Notes: a model not told the origin generated them from the letters alone. A stretch of 31,517 nucleotides of DNA from Priapulus caudatus (GCF_000485595.1 NW_014577170.1:106956-138472), one strand, 5' to 3'; numbered from the stretch's first letter, positions 19,581 to 29,812 are shown. Numbers and translations: made by a program.

Positions 19581-19900
19581 TATTATGACCTAACCTATAC
19601 TTAACCGGTATTCATGCACAATACAAACATACATCACCTACCAATAATTTGGTGTTCATAAGGAACATCCTTATTCTAACACATATAATAACAAGCAAAC
19701 ATTATGACAACAACATGACCCAACCTATACCTAATTACACCCGTTCGCCCTGAGTAGATTTCGGGGCTTCCGGCACATGACACACCTATACCTACCCCCC
19801 GCTCACCCCTATCTATGTAAGAGCATGTTTAGAAGGGACATACATGCTTCTTTACGACAACGGGAGATGATGATGCCGTCATACAAACGCAGCTGCTCCG

Positions 19901-19903
<3 letters not shown>
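19581..19903. other. Single-copy flank of the macrosatellite, no gene
   Basis: AT-rich sequence with three loosely similar words: gacctaacctatacttaacc (19588), gacccaacctatacctaatt (about 19717) and gacacacctatacctacccc (about 19779). A small hairpin, ATAAGGA-aca-TCCTTAT, lies at 19658-19674 and may extend outward through GTGTT/AACAC. No gene or RNA family is recognised. Confidence 0.5.

Positions 19904-19939
<36 letters not shown>
19901..19939. repeat. (TA)n tract
   Basis: About 38 bases of alternating TA, followed by an AT-rich tail to about 20000. Confidence 0.93.
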
Positions 19940-19943
<4 letters not shown>

Positions 19944-20490
19944 AATAATTAAATTATTAATAATATATATACTGTACTAATACCATATTTCTAATTTAAT
20001 CCATAAAAATACCATTATAGGGTCAAAAGCCCGAGTGCTGCTGTCCAGTTTAGTAGCTGTAACTGCAATAAGCTCCTTATACAATATACAGGAATCGATG
20101 AGAGGCAGCAGAGAGGAGAAGCGAGATGCTCGCAACTCTGGCTGCCTTCCTGGCAAGACTCAGCCGCTACCGCTGGCGTCTGATTCTCTTCCTGCCGCGC
20201 GCGGGCGATATATACATACAATAGCTACCCTATACACTATCATGATTTATCACTTACGTAATAGTCCAGGGTTTAGTAAAAAGATATTCAATCATGCATA
20301 TAAAAACACCACCTCGCGTGCACACAGCAGCGAGCGGCGGGAGGCTCAGACAGGTAGATCAGATATGTGGCCGCACACTCTCAAGCATAAATACTACGGC
20401 TATGAAAACCAAGGGTTGCGCTGGCATCTGTGTCCGCACGAGAGAAGAGATTAATTTTGAAAAACTTCGCGGCGTGCTGAATCGCCGTTG
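19940..20490. other. Single-copy, complex-composition segment
   Basis: Unlike most of the window, this stretch has balanced composition and no internal repeat. A plus-strand frame of 139 codons (20035-20454) and an overlapping one of 108 codons (20294-20620) cross it. The first encodes a mixed, basic product (residues RGSREEKRDARN near codon 23) with no signal peptide, membrane span or motif I recognise. Start context, splicing and homology cannot be judged here. It is the likeliest place in the window for a real exon, but the support is too weak to call one. Confidence 0.3.
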
Positions 20491-20494
20491 GGCT

Positions 20495-20790
20495 TTATTT
20501 GTTCTGGTTGTTGTTGCTGATGATTTGTTGTTGTTGTTGCAGGGCGGTAGGTGGTTGATGGTGTGTGTGGTAGGTCTGGTGAGGTGGTGTGTTGGGTGGT
20601 GGTGGTGGTGGTGGTGGTAGTGGTGGGTTGGTTGTGGCGGGTGGTGGTTCGGTGGTGGTGGTGGTGAGGTTGGTTGTTGTTGTTGTTGTTTTGTTGTTGT
20701 TGTTGTTGTGGTGGTGGTGGTGTAGGAGTGTGGTGATGGTGGTGTGGTGGGTGTGTTTGTGTTTGATGGTGGGGGGTGGTGGTGAGTTGC
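20495..20790 (+). repeat. GTT/GGT trinucleotide-rich block
   Basis: Runs of TTG/GTT (20516-20545, 20670-20712) alternate with GGT/GTG runs (20585-20670, 20710-20785). On the minus strand these read as poly-Asn/Gln, poly-Thr and His/Pro-rich stretches inside open frames of 173 and 137 codons. Such low-complexity peptides exist in real proteins, but both frames owe their length to the repeats and no flanking domain is visible. Confidence 0.88.
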
Positions 20791-21290
20791 CGGCGACGGT
20801 GGCCAAGTGGTATCGTGAAGCGTACGTGTGGTTTGGCTTTCTTTCCTGGCAGTTAATGCGGGCAACAGTAGAATCCTCATTCGATTCGCAATGAATTTGA
20901 CAACTCACATAATATAAGGCGCGATGAAGCCGCGCCCACTAACTTTTCCACATCTCTCACACCACATCTCGTAGAAATACTAACATTTTGATCATAAAAA
21001 GCGATGAAACATTGGTTAAAAACATCTAAAACATGAAGCAGATACGCGACCGATGCTGATAACAACATATAAATTAGTCTCCGCGCAAGAACAAGCTAGT
21101 CTTCAGTCAAACAACAGCATGGCAAGCGTTTGGACCTTAATCCCCAATTGCTCTTTCCCCACTAAGTGGCTGTGACCACACAATCAAAAGGCGGTCATTT
21201 ACGGGAGACCCTCGGTGTTGACGAAAAAGAATTGTGCAGGATCTTATTTATTTCGGTACTGTGTTGGACGTGATCCTACTGTTTGACGTC
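20791..21290. other. Single-copy sequence, no gene recognised
   Basis: Ordinary AT-rich sequence. A minus-strand frame of 63 codons (21068-20877) has a hydrophobic start but no recognisable domain. A short GGCGCG/CGCGCC hairpin lies near 20919. The end grades into GTGTTGAC words of the following minisatellite. Confidence 0.5.
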
Positions 21291-22500
21291 AGTGTTGAAC
21301 CCGTGTTGGCGTGATCTCGTGTTGATGCTCGTGTTGACTAACCCCATTGTGGCGCGTTGAATCATCCAATTCGGTTGTACGCTCTGTCGCATAGTATGGT
21401 CGTGCACATCAATAGCCGTGTTGGATCTGCAACACACACAAAATCATGTGTTGAGTTGCTGATCAATCGGTGGTTACTCACCTGTGTTGCGTGACCCCAC
21501 GCCCGGGAAAAGACCCTCCCGACCCCCGGCGCCACCTCGGCCCGCGACCTCCGCCTCCGGGCACCCCGCGTGTTGACCCGTGTTGGCCGTGATCTCGAGT
21601 TCGACCCCGTGTTGGCGTGAACTCTCGTGCTTGACGCCCGTGCTGGCAATGACCTTCGTGTTTGACCAGGCCGTGCTGGCAAATATCGTTCGTGTTGACC
21701 CCGTGTTTGGCGTATCCTGCGTGTTGAACCCCGTGTTGGCGTGACCTCGTGTTGACCCCGTGTTGGCGTGACCCCGTGTTGACCCCGTGTTGGTGTGATC
21801 TCGTGTTGACCTCGTGTTGGCTTGACCCCGTGCTGGCATGATCTCGTGTTGACCCCGTGTTGGCGTGATCTCGTGTTTGCCTGCCCGGTGTGTGGCGGAC
21901 ACGGAACGTGTTGACCCCGTGTGTGGTGTTGACTCGTGTTGATCCAGGCGCGTGCTCTGCGGCGTACCCGGGGCGTGTTGAGACCCGCCGTGTTGGCGTG
22001 ATCTCGATGTGACGCCCACTCGCCGTGTTTCGGGCGTGAATCTCGTGTTGACCCCGTGCTTGGCATGACCCGTGTTGACCCAACCCGTGCTGGCAGTGAT
22101 CTCGTGGTTGACCTTGCCGTGTTGGGCGTAAATCTCGTGTTGACCCCGTGTTGGCGTGACCGGCCCCGTTGTTGACCCGTGTTGGCGTGACACCCCCGGT
22201 TGACCCCGTGTTGCGGTGGTGATCTCGTGTTGACCTGTGTTGCTTGACCCCGTCTGGCATGACTCGTGTTGACCCCGTTTGGACGTGATCTCGTGTTGAC
22301 CCCGTGTGGCTGTGACGTCACTGTTGAACGCCCGTGTGGTGTGATCTCAGTGTGTTCCTCGTGTTGGCTTGACGCCCGTGTTTGACCCCCGCGTGTGTGG
22401 CGTGATCTCGTGTTGTGGTGACGCACCGACGTGTGTGGCGTGACCGTCAGTGTTTGACGGCGCTCGGCTACCGCCCGAGGATGCTGGCATGATCTCGTGT
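21291..22500 (+). repeat. 27-bp minisatellite, long noisy array
   Basis: About 40 units built from GTGTTGACCCCGTGTTGGCG plus TGATCTC, many with one-base indels (cgtgctggcatg, gcccgtgtt). The 27-base period equals nine codons. On the minus strand every frame of the consensus is stop-free, reading HANTGSTRD, TPTRGQHEI or SRQHGVNTR. Three overlapping minus frames of 239-354 codons result, and indels merely switch between the three peptides. A clean short array of the same unit is at 29374-29462. I do not call a gene. Confidence 0.9.
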
Positions 22501-22639
22501 TAGCAGGAAGAGATCAGACGAAAATGGCCAAGGCAATCATCAGCTAGTCGGCTTAGGTTCTGGAATGGCAGCCCATAAGCCAGCTCCGCAGGAACCAAGC
22601 CATGACCCACGCCACTGTGATGTTCCAGTCAATGACTAG

Positions 22640-22895
22640 CCTGTGCTTAAAACTGCTGCTAGCTACTGCTGCGGTAACTGCCGGCTGCTGCTGCCTGTTG
22701 TTGCTGCTGCTCCGCGGCGCCGCTGCTGCTGTTGTTGGCTGCTCTCCGCCGCTGCTGATACTGCTTCTACTGCTGCTTTTTGCGGCTGCTGCTACTAGTA
22801 ACTCGCCGCGGGGCTGGGCGGATACCTGCCGATCGGACTGCTGCTAAACTGCTGCGTATGCTGACTGCTGTTTGCTTGTGCTGTTGCTGTTTTTC
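22640..22895 (+). repeat. CTG-rich trinucleotide array, F1
   Basis: CTG/CTA/CCG triplets interrupted by extra bases. They encode Leu/Ala/Cys-rich or, on the other strand, Ser/Gln-rich peptides. The clean paralogue is at 29592-29812. Confidence 0.85.
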
Positions 22896-23418
22896 AGTAA
22901 TATTGTTTATTGAAAAGGGTCAGATGTCTCCTGCGGTGCTGTTGGACTCGTACCGCTTTAAACTCTTAACCCTACCCATTAACTCCAAGTATTACCTTAA
23001 CTGCACAGTAAAGATGTACGCCAGCACAGTAAGGCCAGCAATTTTAAGCGCAGAAAGGCATAAAAAGACGTGTGAGGTCTTTTACGCGATTACGCCTGCT
23101 TGGTTGCCTGCAGCTGACCCCGCAGTGGCTAATAGCTCTCCCATTACTCCTGCAATATACCCCGCCACACAAACGCTCAGTTCATCATTATAATCTTACA
23201 CATGAGCTATATATAACACACGTGTTGTGATCTGTAATCTATGATATTTACGATCAACAAAGCTAGCTAAGCTGCAATTCGTATTTGTGCACTGTGGATT
23301 CCAGTAGAAAACAACAGGAACCAACCTACTCCCCTTTTTTCTTTTCCTTTTTCATGTAGATATTTTTGGGTAACCTGCTGATTCCAACTGCTATAACGTA
23401 CGGTGGGCCTTAGGATTT

Positions 23419-23436
23419 AGCTAAGTGGTTAATAGA
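23419..23436 (+). other. tRNA-like A-box word (possible SINE relic)
   Basis: TAGCTAAGTGG fits the RNA polymerase III A-box consensus TRGYNNANNNG and is followed by TTAATAG, as in many tRNA D-arms. A poor B-box-like word (GGTTCAG) lies about 65 bases downstream. The intervening sequence does not fold into a tRNA. F2 carries the same A-box word at about 30292-30302. A tRNA-derived SINE remnant is possible but weakly supported. Confidence 0.2.
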
Positions 23437-23947
23437 AGCGGCCTGCGTCAGCAACCTCAGACAGACGGGAATTCCCTGAACGTTCCCGAACCAGAAGGTT
23501 CAGAATGTGTTAGCGGATCGGCGAAATGTCGCAAACACGAAAAGGAAAGCGTAATGCCGCGATGTGAATCGCATAACGAGTATTAGTGTCGTGTCTGTTT
23601 CAAGCTCGCAGAACGACCTGTTTTTACGTTTATTACCGTCTATATTTGCGTAAGGTTAACCGGTGGGCATCCGGCAGCCAGCCATACGCGTGTACCTTTA
23701 TCATCCACTCTTTCATCTACACGCTCGCAACATACCATTCCCCGCCATCTTCGTTTCTTTTCATCAATTCCGCATGTGGAGTGTCTCTTAATAAATTCAA
23801 CTGGGTCACGTGTTTTATTGTGGGTTTTTACGGTTTCCGTTGAGCTATTCTAAAAGCGCAGGTTTATGTCACTTGCCGGCTGTGGATGCCGTTATTTGTC
23901 CCCAGAATACTTCGTTAATTTCCGAATGTCGTGCACAGTGCAAATCC

Positions 23948-24011
23948 TAGCTCTAGTACTGATATGCCCGCATACATTTGACCTGATCCACGGCTATAAG
24001 TACTAGAGCTA
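23948..24011. repeat. Inverted repeat (imperfect copy), F1
   Basis: The left arm TAGCTCTAGTACT (with gatatgcc after it) and right arm GGCTATAAGTACTAGAGCTA are separated by about 24 bases. It is the paralogue of the perfect stem at 30783-30839. F1 has one extra base in each arm. Confidence 0.7.
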
Positions 24012-24219
24012 AAGTGGCAATCCTGCCATGGATCCGTGGACGCATATAAGTAGATGCGTGGGCGTGAAGTGGGTGCGTCGGTGCATGGGTGGCGGGGCAC
24101 GGGAAAAGGACCTGCCAAATGGTTTGGATTGTGGATTGAATGGGATGGCTCTAACCTCAAGAAGAGCGCGCGAGAGGCGGGGCATGGGAGAAAGAATAAA
24201 GCCGAGAGGCGGGGAATGA

Positions 24220-24345
24220 GTAAAGAGAGAGAGAGAGATGAAAGAGAAAGAGAACGAGAAAAAGAGATTCCGCGAGCAAGCGAGAGAGTGGGAGATCTAG
24301 AGCGAGCGAGAGAGAGAGAGAGAGTGCAATGGGAGATCTAAGAGC

Positions 24346-24391
<46 letters not shown>

Positions 24392-24680
24392 AGAGAAAAG
24401 AGAGGGGCGAGAGAGAGAGATAAGAGGCTGAAAGAGAGATGTTTAGAGAGAGAGACGAGAGAGAGAGTAGAGAGAGAGAGGAGAGAGAAGAGAGAGAGAG
24501 AGAGAGAGAAGAGAGAGAGATAAAGAGAGATAGATACAGAAGAGAGAGAGAAAATAGAGGACACAAAAAGAGAGAGCAGATTTAAAGCCTAGAGAAGAAT
24601 AAGGGAGAGGGAAGCGAGAGAAAGCGCGAGAAGCGACCATAGGAGAGAAAGCGCAGGCGGGATAGAGCGGAGAAGGAAGA
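24220..24680 (+). repeat. (GA)n polypurine block, F1/K1 boundary
   Basis: Dense GAGA with scattered single-base interruptions. It is the purine-on-plus counterpart of the CT blocks in the left part of the window. Frames through it read Arg/Glu (plus) or Ser/Leu (minus) and are artefacts. Confidence 0.92.
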
Positions 24681-26352
24681 GAGAGCGCCCCAAGGTCGTG
24701 TGCCAGTGGCGATGTTCCGCCCGCAAGGGTGTCGTGTGCGCCGTAGCTTGCCAGCGCGCGTTACCCCTCTCCCACTCCCCCGCCCGCCGACTAACAATTA
24801 CCAGCCGGCGCACCGAACCGACAGTATAACATCGCCGCGTGCGGTCGGTACGACCGCTAATGCATATACAATCCGGGCAAACGCAGCAGTACGCACGGCG
24901 GAATTTGTTTGATGTTAAGAAATTAACTGGTCGCGCAATCTGCCCAACTCGACTCTGCCCCTGCCGCCTCTTTTCGCTTCGGTTTTAATCCGTCGCGCTC
25001 AAGGCTCGGAGTGGAGCATTCTCGGGGACAAAGGCAGAGCTGCTGCCGCGGACACGGGCCGTTAACGCAAATATACTCCGGCCGTCTTATAAATGTATTT
25101 TAAACGCTGTTTATTTTCGTGTTATCATTGGAGATTTCAAAACCTGCGCGAGTAGATAAGATGGGTTTACAAAGTGCGAAGAGCGGTGATGCTGCCGGGC
25201 CTGCGGGTGTCGTGTGTCGTGTGCGTGTCCGTGTGGCGTGGTGGCGTGTGTTTGTGTTTATGCGCTGCGCGGGCACCGGGTGCCGGTGTGCGTGCGTGTA
25301 TGCATGCGTGCGTCGCAACGCGCGTGCGGTCTGGGTACGTGCAGCACGGCGCGCCGCCGCGTGTATTGTGGGGGAGATAGATATAAGGTATGTAGATGTG
25401 AAGGCAGCTGGCCGTACACCACTCATTCCTTGTACCTGCGCAGAACCACGAGGAACAAGAGCACGACAGGCGCGCGTGCGTGCGTGTGTGGCGGCGGTGA
25501 GTTCAGGGTCGCAACTGGAATAACCAGAGGGTGCATCTTAGTCGCTACATCGACGAAATAATACATACGTGGTGGTGATGTGTCGTTGAACCGTCGATCG
25601 TAAGAGAGTGGAAGCTCTCGCGTTGAACCAGAGGGGAGGGGAAGGACATCGCTGCATGCAGCTTTTAGTGATATAATCTCCGTCTCACCGCATTACGTAA
25701 CGCTCAGCGATGGATGGAGGCGGTATAATGTTAGAACCCCGGCGTTATGCGCTGTAACGTTAGAAGCCCCACCATGTGCTAGCCGTGAGTATATAGCCAT
25801 GAAAACGTATTATTTTACACAACATTGCATACGTTACATACATTCTATATATTCGATACATTTAATTTACCGATACTTTGCATTCTATACATTATATATC
25901 AGCAGTGTGTCGTAATAGATAGTATAGATATCAAGTAGATATCTATATTATGGCACTCCTCATTATATCAAGAGCCAATACCTACTACTGATCAAGTGGT
26001 ATTATTAGCTAATCAGAAGGATAAATAATACGTAAATTAAATTCGTAATAATAACAACCTGTTATTCACGCAAAGGTATAATAGGTGCAAATTAATGGGT
26101 AATAACGTACTATTCCTGATTGTATAGCATATATATTAGGCTTGTAGCACACATCGTAGCACATAAACTACGAGCTGGAGCACAATTTACGTGCTCTCTA
26201 TAGACGTGCGTGCACGCTCTACATGAGTAGCTAGGTATGATGGTGTCGCTGTGGAAACAGGGATGACAGGGATAGAAGCGCCGGAATCGAGTCTAAAGAG
26301 ATGGTTTACGGGCGGGATGGATGTCTGAGTCCACCGCGAAGCGTATACGTGA
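24641..26352 (+). repeat. Back module K1
   Basis: It aligns with K2 (27775-29373): aagcgcgag start, gcgccccaaggtcgtgtgc, gcggaatttgtttgatgtt, acacgggccgttaacgc, a GTGC-rich stretch, gggggagatagatata, and then a long AT-rich part. From 25559 to about 26235 the two copies differ at only about five sites. Before 25559 they differ by many small insertions in K1. The near-identical part contains a 10-bp hairpin (25923-25947) and a 29-bp imperfect direct duplication (taatgttagaaccccgg / taacgttagaagcccc, 25727-25775). No gene is recognised. Confidence 0.88.
25923..25947. repeat. Perfect 10-bp hairpin in K1
   Basis: TATAGATATC, loop AAGTA, GATATCTATA. It is present unchanged in K2 at 28955-28979. 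Confidence 0.7.
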
Positions 26353-27050
26353 TCATGAGTCATTGCCGAGCCAGACGTAGGAGCTCGTATGAAATACACG
26401 ATGCGGCTACACGGTACGTGGAGGCATCCTTGCGTGCGTGCGTGAGTGCGTAAGTGTGTACGTGCGTGCATGCGTGCACAACTACAGTTTATAAATTCAT
26501 GAAGGGTGTACCTCCTCGTCTCTGCTAAGGTAAACAAATCGCCTTTTCTACTAAATTATGAATGAAACGGTGCATGTATGCGCTAACGAGGCGTGTTTGT
26601 AGTTTTATATTTAATGCAGGCATATGCTGACCCTCGAGTCTCGTCTATAGTGTCATTATAGCCGAGTGTCGGTCCGGCATGACTGGGTTCTTTTCACACC
26701 GATGAAACATGGAGACACTATGACCTCTACCAACGCTCAAACCTGTGTTACCGGTCACCTCCATAGAACGGACACCTGTCCATAGAGGACACTCTTGGCG
26801 TTTCCCCCTGAATGAGAGTTATAGAGTGAAACCACGTCAAATAGAACGGACACCTGTCTATTAAAGGACGCATTTATAGCGTTTACCTTCAGTGACCCTT
26901 CTACACAGGTTTGCCTGTATTAAATACGATAACGTTACCCTGACAGAGCGGCTAGCAGCTGTTATACGCTATCGCATGTAATCGAATTTATTTTAAAAAT
27001 CTTCTTTAGAATCTACTTCAATGGCCAGAAATAGCTAAAGCCTATATTCA
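26353..27050. other. Single-copy sequence with GGACACCT direct repeats, no gene
   Basis: A short GTGC/GTGA tract lies at about 26430-26475. At 26763 and 26844 the phrase ATAGAACGGACACCTGTC occurs twice, each time followed by a tat/cat-aAGGAC words segment and a GCGTTT-containing tail, giving a diverged tandem pair of about 80 bases. No domain or RNA is seen. The pair looks like a relic of a dispersed repeat. Confidence 0.5.
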
Positions 27051-27053
27051 CAC

Positions 27054-27768
27054 GGTGGTGACAACGATGTGACAACACCCCGTTGAAAGACCGTGTTGAA
27101 AACAAACCCTGTTTGGAATATACTTCGAAAGGCATAGATAGCCCAAGAAAGTCACCCAACCCACGCGTTCGTAATTGTGGTGACAATTGTGGGGAAAACT
27201 AGTTGATAACACCCAGGTGAAAAAACGTGTTGAAAACAAATATTGCTCATAAAACACGTCGACAGTCGTAAATATTTCCCATACAATCACCCAACCCACG
27301 CGTTAGTAATTGTGGTGGCAATTGTGGGGAAAACTAGTTGATAACACCCAGGTGAAAAAACGTGTTGAAAACAAATATTGCTCATAAAACACGCGACAGC
27401 CGTATATATTTCCCAAACAATCACCCAACCCAAGAGTTAGTGACTCTGGCGACAACTCTGCTGTCAAGTGTCGTGAGATCTAGCTGATAACACCCAGATG
27501 AAAAAACGTGTTAAAAACAAATATTGCTCGTAATATATTTCGAAAGCCGTAAATAATCCCAAACAATCACCCAACCCGCACATTAGCGACTCCGGTGACA
27601 ATTAACTAGCCGATAACACCCCGTTGAAAGAGCGTGCGATGTAAAATATTTCAGAAAGGGCCATAAATTACCCCCGAAATAATAACCAAACCCGCGCATT
27701 AGCGTCTCTGGTGACAAGTGTGGTGACAACCGTGGTGACAAATAGTTGATAACACTCGGTTGAAGGAT
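27054..27768 (+). repeat. ~135-bp satellite array, five units and a partial
   Basis: Units start at about 27054, 27177, 27312, 27446, 27592 and 27708, with lengths of about 123, 135, 134, 146, 116 and 61. Landmarks in each are gtggtgacaa, agttgataacaccc, acgtgttgaaaacaaat, and aatcacccaacccacgcgtt. Units 2 and 3 are about 95% alike; the outer ones are more diverged. 135 bases equals 45 codons, so minus-strand frames stay open across unit junctions without implying a gene. The array ends abruptly in GA sequence at about 27769. Confidence 0.9.
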
Positions 27769-27774
27769 GAGCAA

Positions 27775-29373
27775 AAGAGAGAGAGATTAAACGAGAGATA
27801 GGGAGAGGGAAAGCGAGAGAAAGCGCGAGAGCGACATGGAGAGAAAGCGCGAGAGAGCGAGAGTGAAAGAGAGAGCGCCCCAAGGTCGTGTGCGCCCCAA
27901 GGTCGTGTGCGCCGTAGCTTGCAGCGCGCGTTACCCCGCGACTACACACACGGCGCACCGAACCGTACATACATCGCCAGCGTTCGTCGTACACCGCTAA
28001 TAAATTACAATCCGGCACAGTACGCACGGCGGAATTTTGTTTGATGTTAAAATTAACTGGCGCGCAATCTGCCCAATCGATCTGCCTCTCTCTTCTCGCT
28101 CGGTTTATCTCGCGCCTCAATCGAGTTAGATTCTCGGACGAAAGGCAGAGCTGCTGCCGGACACGGGCCGTTAACGCAATACTCGCCGTCTTATAATGTA
28201 GTTTTAACGCTGTTTTATTTCTCGTGTTATCATTGGAGATTCAAACCGCGAGTATAAAATGGTTTACACAATGCGAAGACGGTGTGTGTGCGTGTGCGTG
28301 TGCGTGTGCGTGTGTTTGTGTTTATGCGCGTGCGCGCGTGCGTGTGCGTGCGTGTATGCATGCGTGCGTGCACGCGCGTGCGTCTGTACGTGCGCGCGCG
28401 CGTGTATGTGGGGGAGATAGATATAGGTATGAGATGGTGAAGGCAGCTGCGTAACACCACCTCATTCCTTGACCTGCGCGAACCACGAGGAACAAAGAGC
28501 AGCCAGGCGCGCGTGCGTGCGTGTGTGGCGGCGGTGAGTTAGGGTCGCAACTGGAAACCAAGGGTGCACTTAGTCGCTAATCGTACGGAATAATACATAC
28601 GTGGTGGTGATGTGTCGTTGAACCGTCGATCGTAAGAGAGTGGAAGCTCTCGCGTTGAACCAGAGGGGAGGGGAAGGACATCGCTGCATGCAGCTTTTAG
28701 TGATATAATCTCCGTCTCGCCGCATTACGTAACGCTCAGCGATGGATGGAGGCGGTATAATGTTAGAACCCCGGCGTTATGCGCTGTAACGTTAGAAGCC
28801 CCACCATGTGCTAGCCGTGAGTATATAGCCATGAAAACGTATTATTTTACACAACATTGCATACGTTACATACATTCTATATATTCGATACATTTAATTT
28901 ACCGATACTTTGCATTCTATACATTATATATCAGCAGTGTGTCGTAATAGATAGTATAGATATCAAGTAGATATCTATATTATGGCACTCCTCATTATAT
29001 CAAGAGCCAATACCTACTACTAATCAAGTGGTATTATTAGCTAATCAGAAGGATAAATAATACGTAAATTAAATTCGTAATAATAACAACCTGTTATTCA
29101 CGCAAAGGTATAATAGGTGCAAATTAATGGGTAATAACGTATACTATTCCTGATTGTATAGCATATATTGTAGGCTTGTAGCACACATCGTAGCACATAA
29201 ACTACGAGCTGGAGCACAATTTACGTGCTCTCTATAGACGTGCGTGCACGCTCTACATGAGTAGGTATGATGGTGTCGCTGTGGAAACAGGGATAGAAGC
29301 GCCGGAATCGAGTCTAAAGAGATGGTTTACGGGCGGGATGAATGTCTGAGTCCACCGCGAAGCGTATACATGA
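27775..29373 (+). repeat. Back module K2 (5'-truncated)
   Basis: It starts inside GA sequence right after the 135-bp array, with no F module before it, and aligns with K1 up to gcgtatacatga at 29373. Near 27875 the 17-base word GCGCCCCAAGGTCGTGT is directly duplicated; K1 has only a diverged second copy. The GTGC stretch (about 28285-28420) is clean here but broken by insertions in K1. No gene is recognised. Confidence 0.88.
28955..28979. repeat. Perfect 10-bp hairpin in K2
   Basis: Identical to 25923-25947: TATAGATATC, AAGTA, GATATCTATA. Confidence 0.7.
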
Positions 29374-29462
29374 CCTCGTGTTGACCCCGTGTTGGCGTGA
29401 TCTCGTGTTGACCCCGTGTTGGCGTGACCTCGTGTTGACCCCGTGTTGGCGTGATCTCGTGT
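29374..29462 (+). repeat. 27-bp minisatellite, short clean array
   Basis: A little over three near-perfect units alternate only CC/TC in the gtgaCCTCG/gtgaTCTCG position. It replaces the sequence that follows K1 (from 26353) and leads into F2, exactly as the long array leads into F1. Confidence 0.93.
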
Positions 29463-29591
29463 TAGCAGGAAGAGATCAGCGAAATGCCAAGGCAATCATC
29501 AGCAGTCGGCTTAGGTTTGGAATGGCACCATAAGCCAGCTCCCGCAGGACCAGCCTGACACGCCACTGTGATGTTCCATCAATGCTAGCCT

Positions 29592-29812
29592 GTGCCTACT
29601 GCTGCTAGCTACTGCTGCTACTGCCGCTGCTGCTGCTGTTGTTGCTGCTGCCGCCGCTGCTGCTGTTGTTGCTACTGCTGCCGCCGCTGCTGATACTGCT
29701 TCTACTGCTGCTTTTGCGGCTGCTGCTACTAGTACTGCCGCGGCTGCTACTGCTACTGCTGCTACTGCTGCTGTTGCTGATGCTGTTGCTGTGGCTGTTG
29801 CTGTTTTTCAGC
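29592..29812 (+). repeat. CTG-rich trinucleotide array, F2
   Basis: Nearly uninterrupted triplets CTG, CTA, CCG and TTG, all in the same phase for about 220 bases. In-frame reading gives poly-Leu, poly-Cys/Ala or poly-Gln/Ser depending on frame. CTG/CAG tracts form stable hairpins and are prone to length change. Confidence 0.92.

Larger units (their letters stand above)
22501..24640 (+). repeat. Front module F1 of the right-hand duplicated family
   Basis: It aligns with F2 (29463-31395) in order: agcaggaagagatcag start, ggcttaggtt segment, CTG array, gaaagggtcag segment (about 22910), ccgccacacaaacg (about 23160), a tRNA-like A-box word (23419), gttaaccggtgg (about 23656), the 19-bp inverted repeat (23948-24011) and the GA block. 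The two differ by many one-base indels, with F1 usually longer. Short open frames here (22602-22847, 22780-23193, 23586-23843) are disrupted in F2, so none is called a gene. Confidence 0.85.

Noticed and set aside
19588-19800. CCTAACC-type words suggesting degenerate telomeric repeat
   Set aside because: Only a few scattered words, not a tandem run, and the same region lacks any (TTAGG)n or (TTAGGG)n stretch.
20359-20908. Minus-strand Thr/Pro/His/Gln-rich frames of 173 and 137 codons
   Set aside because: GTT/GGT repeats keep two frames open at once. No domain lies outside the repeat.
21362-22426. Minus-strand 354-codon frame with a 9-residue repeat (HANTGSTRD-like)
   Set aside because: The 27-base minisatellite is stop-free in all minus frames, two other phases are also long and open, and indels shift among the phases, so there is no sign of selection for one frame.
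23400-23500. Possible tRNA gene around the A-box word
   Set aside because: No cloverleaf can be drawn, and the B-box-like word is poor and badly placed. Kept only as a weak SINE-relic hint.
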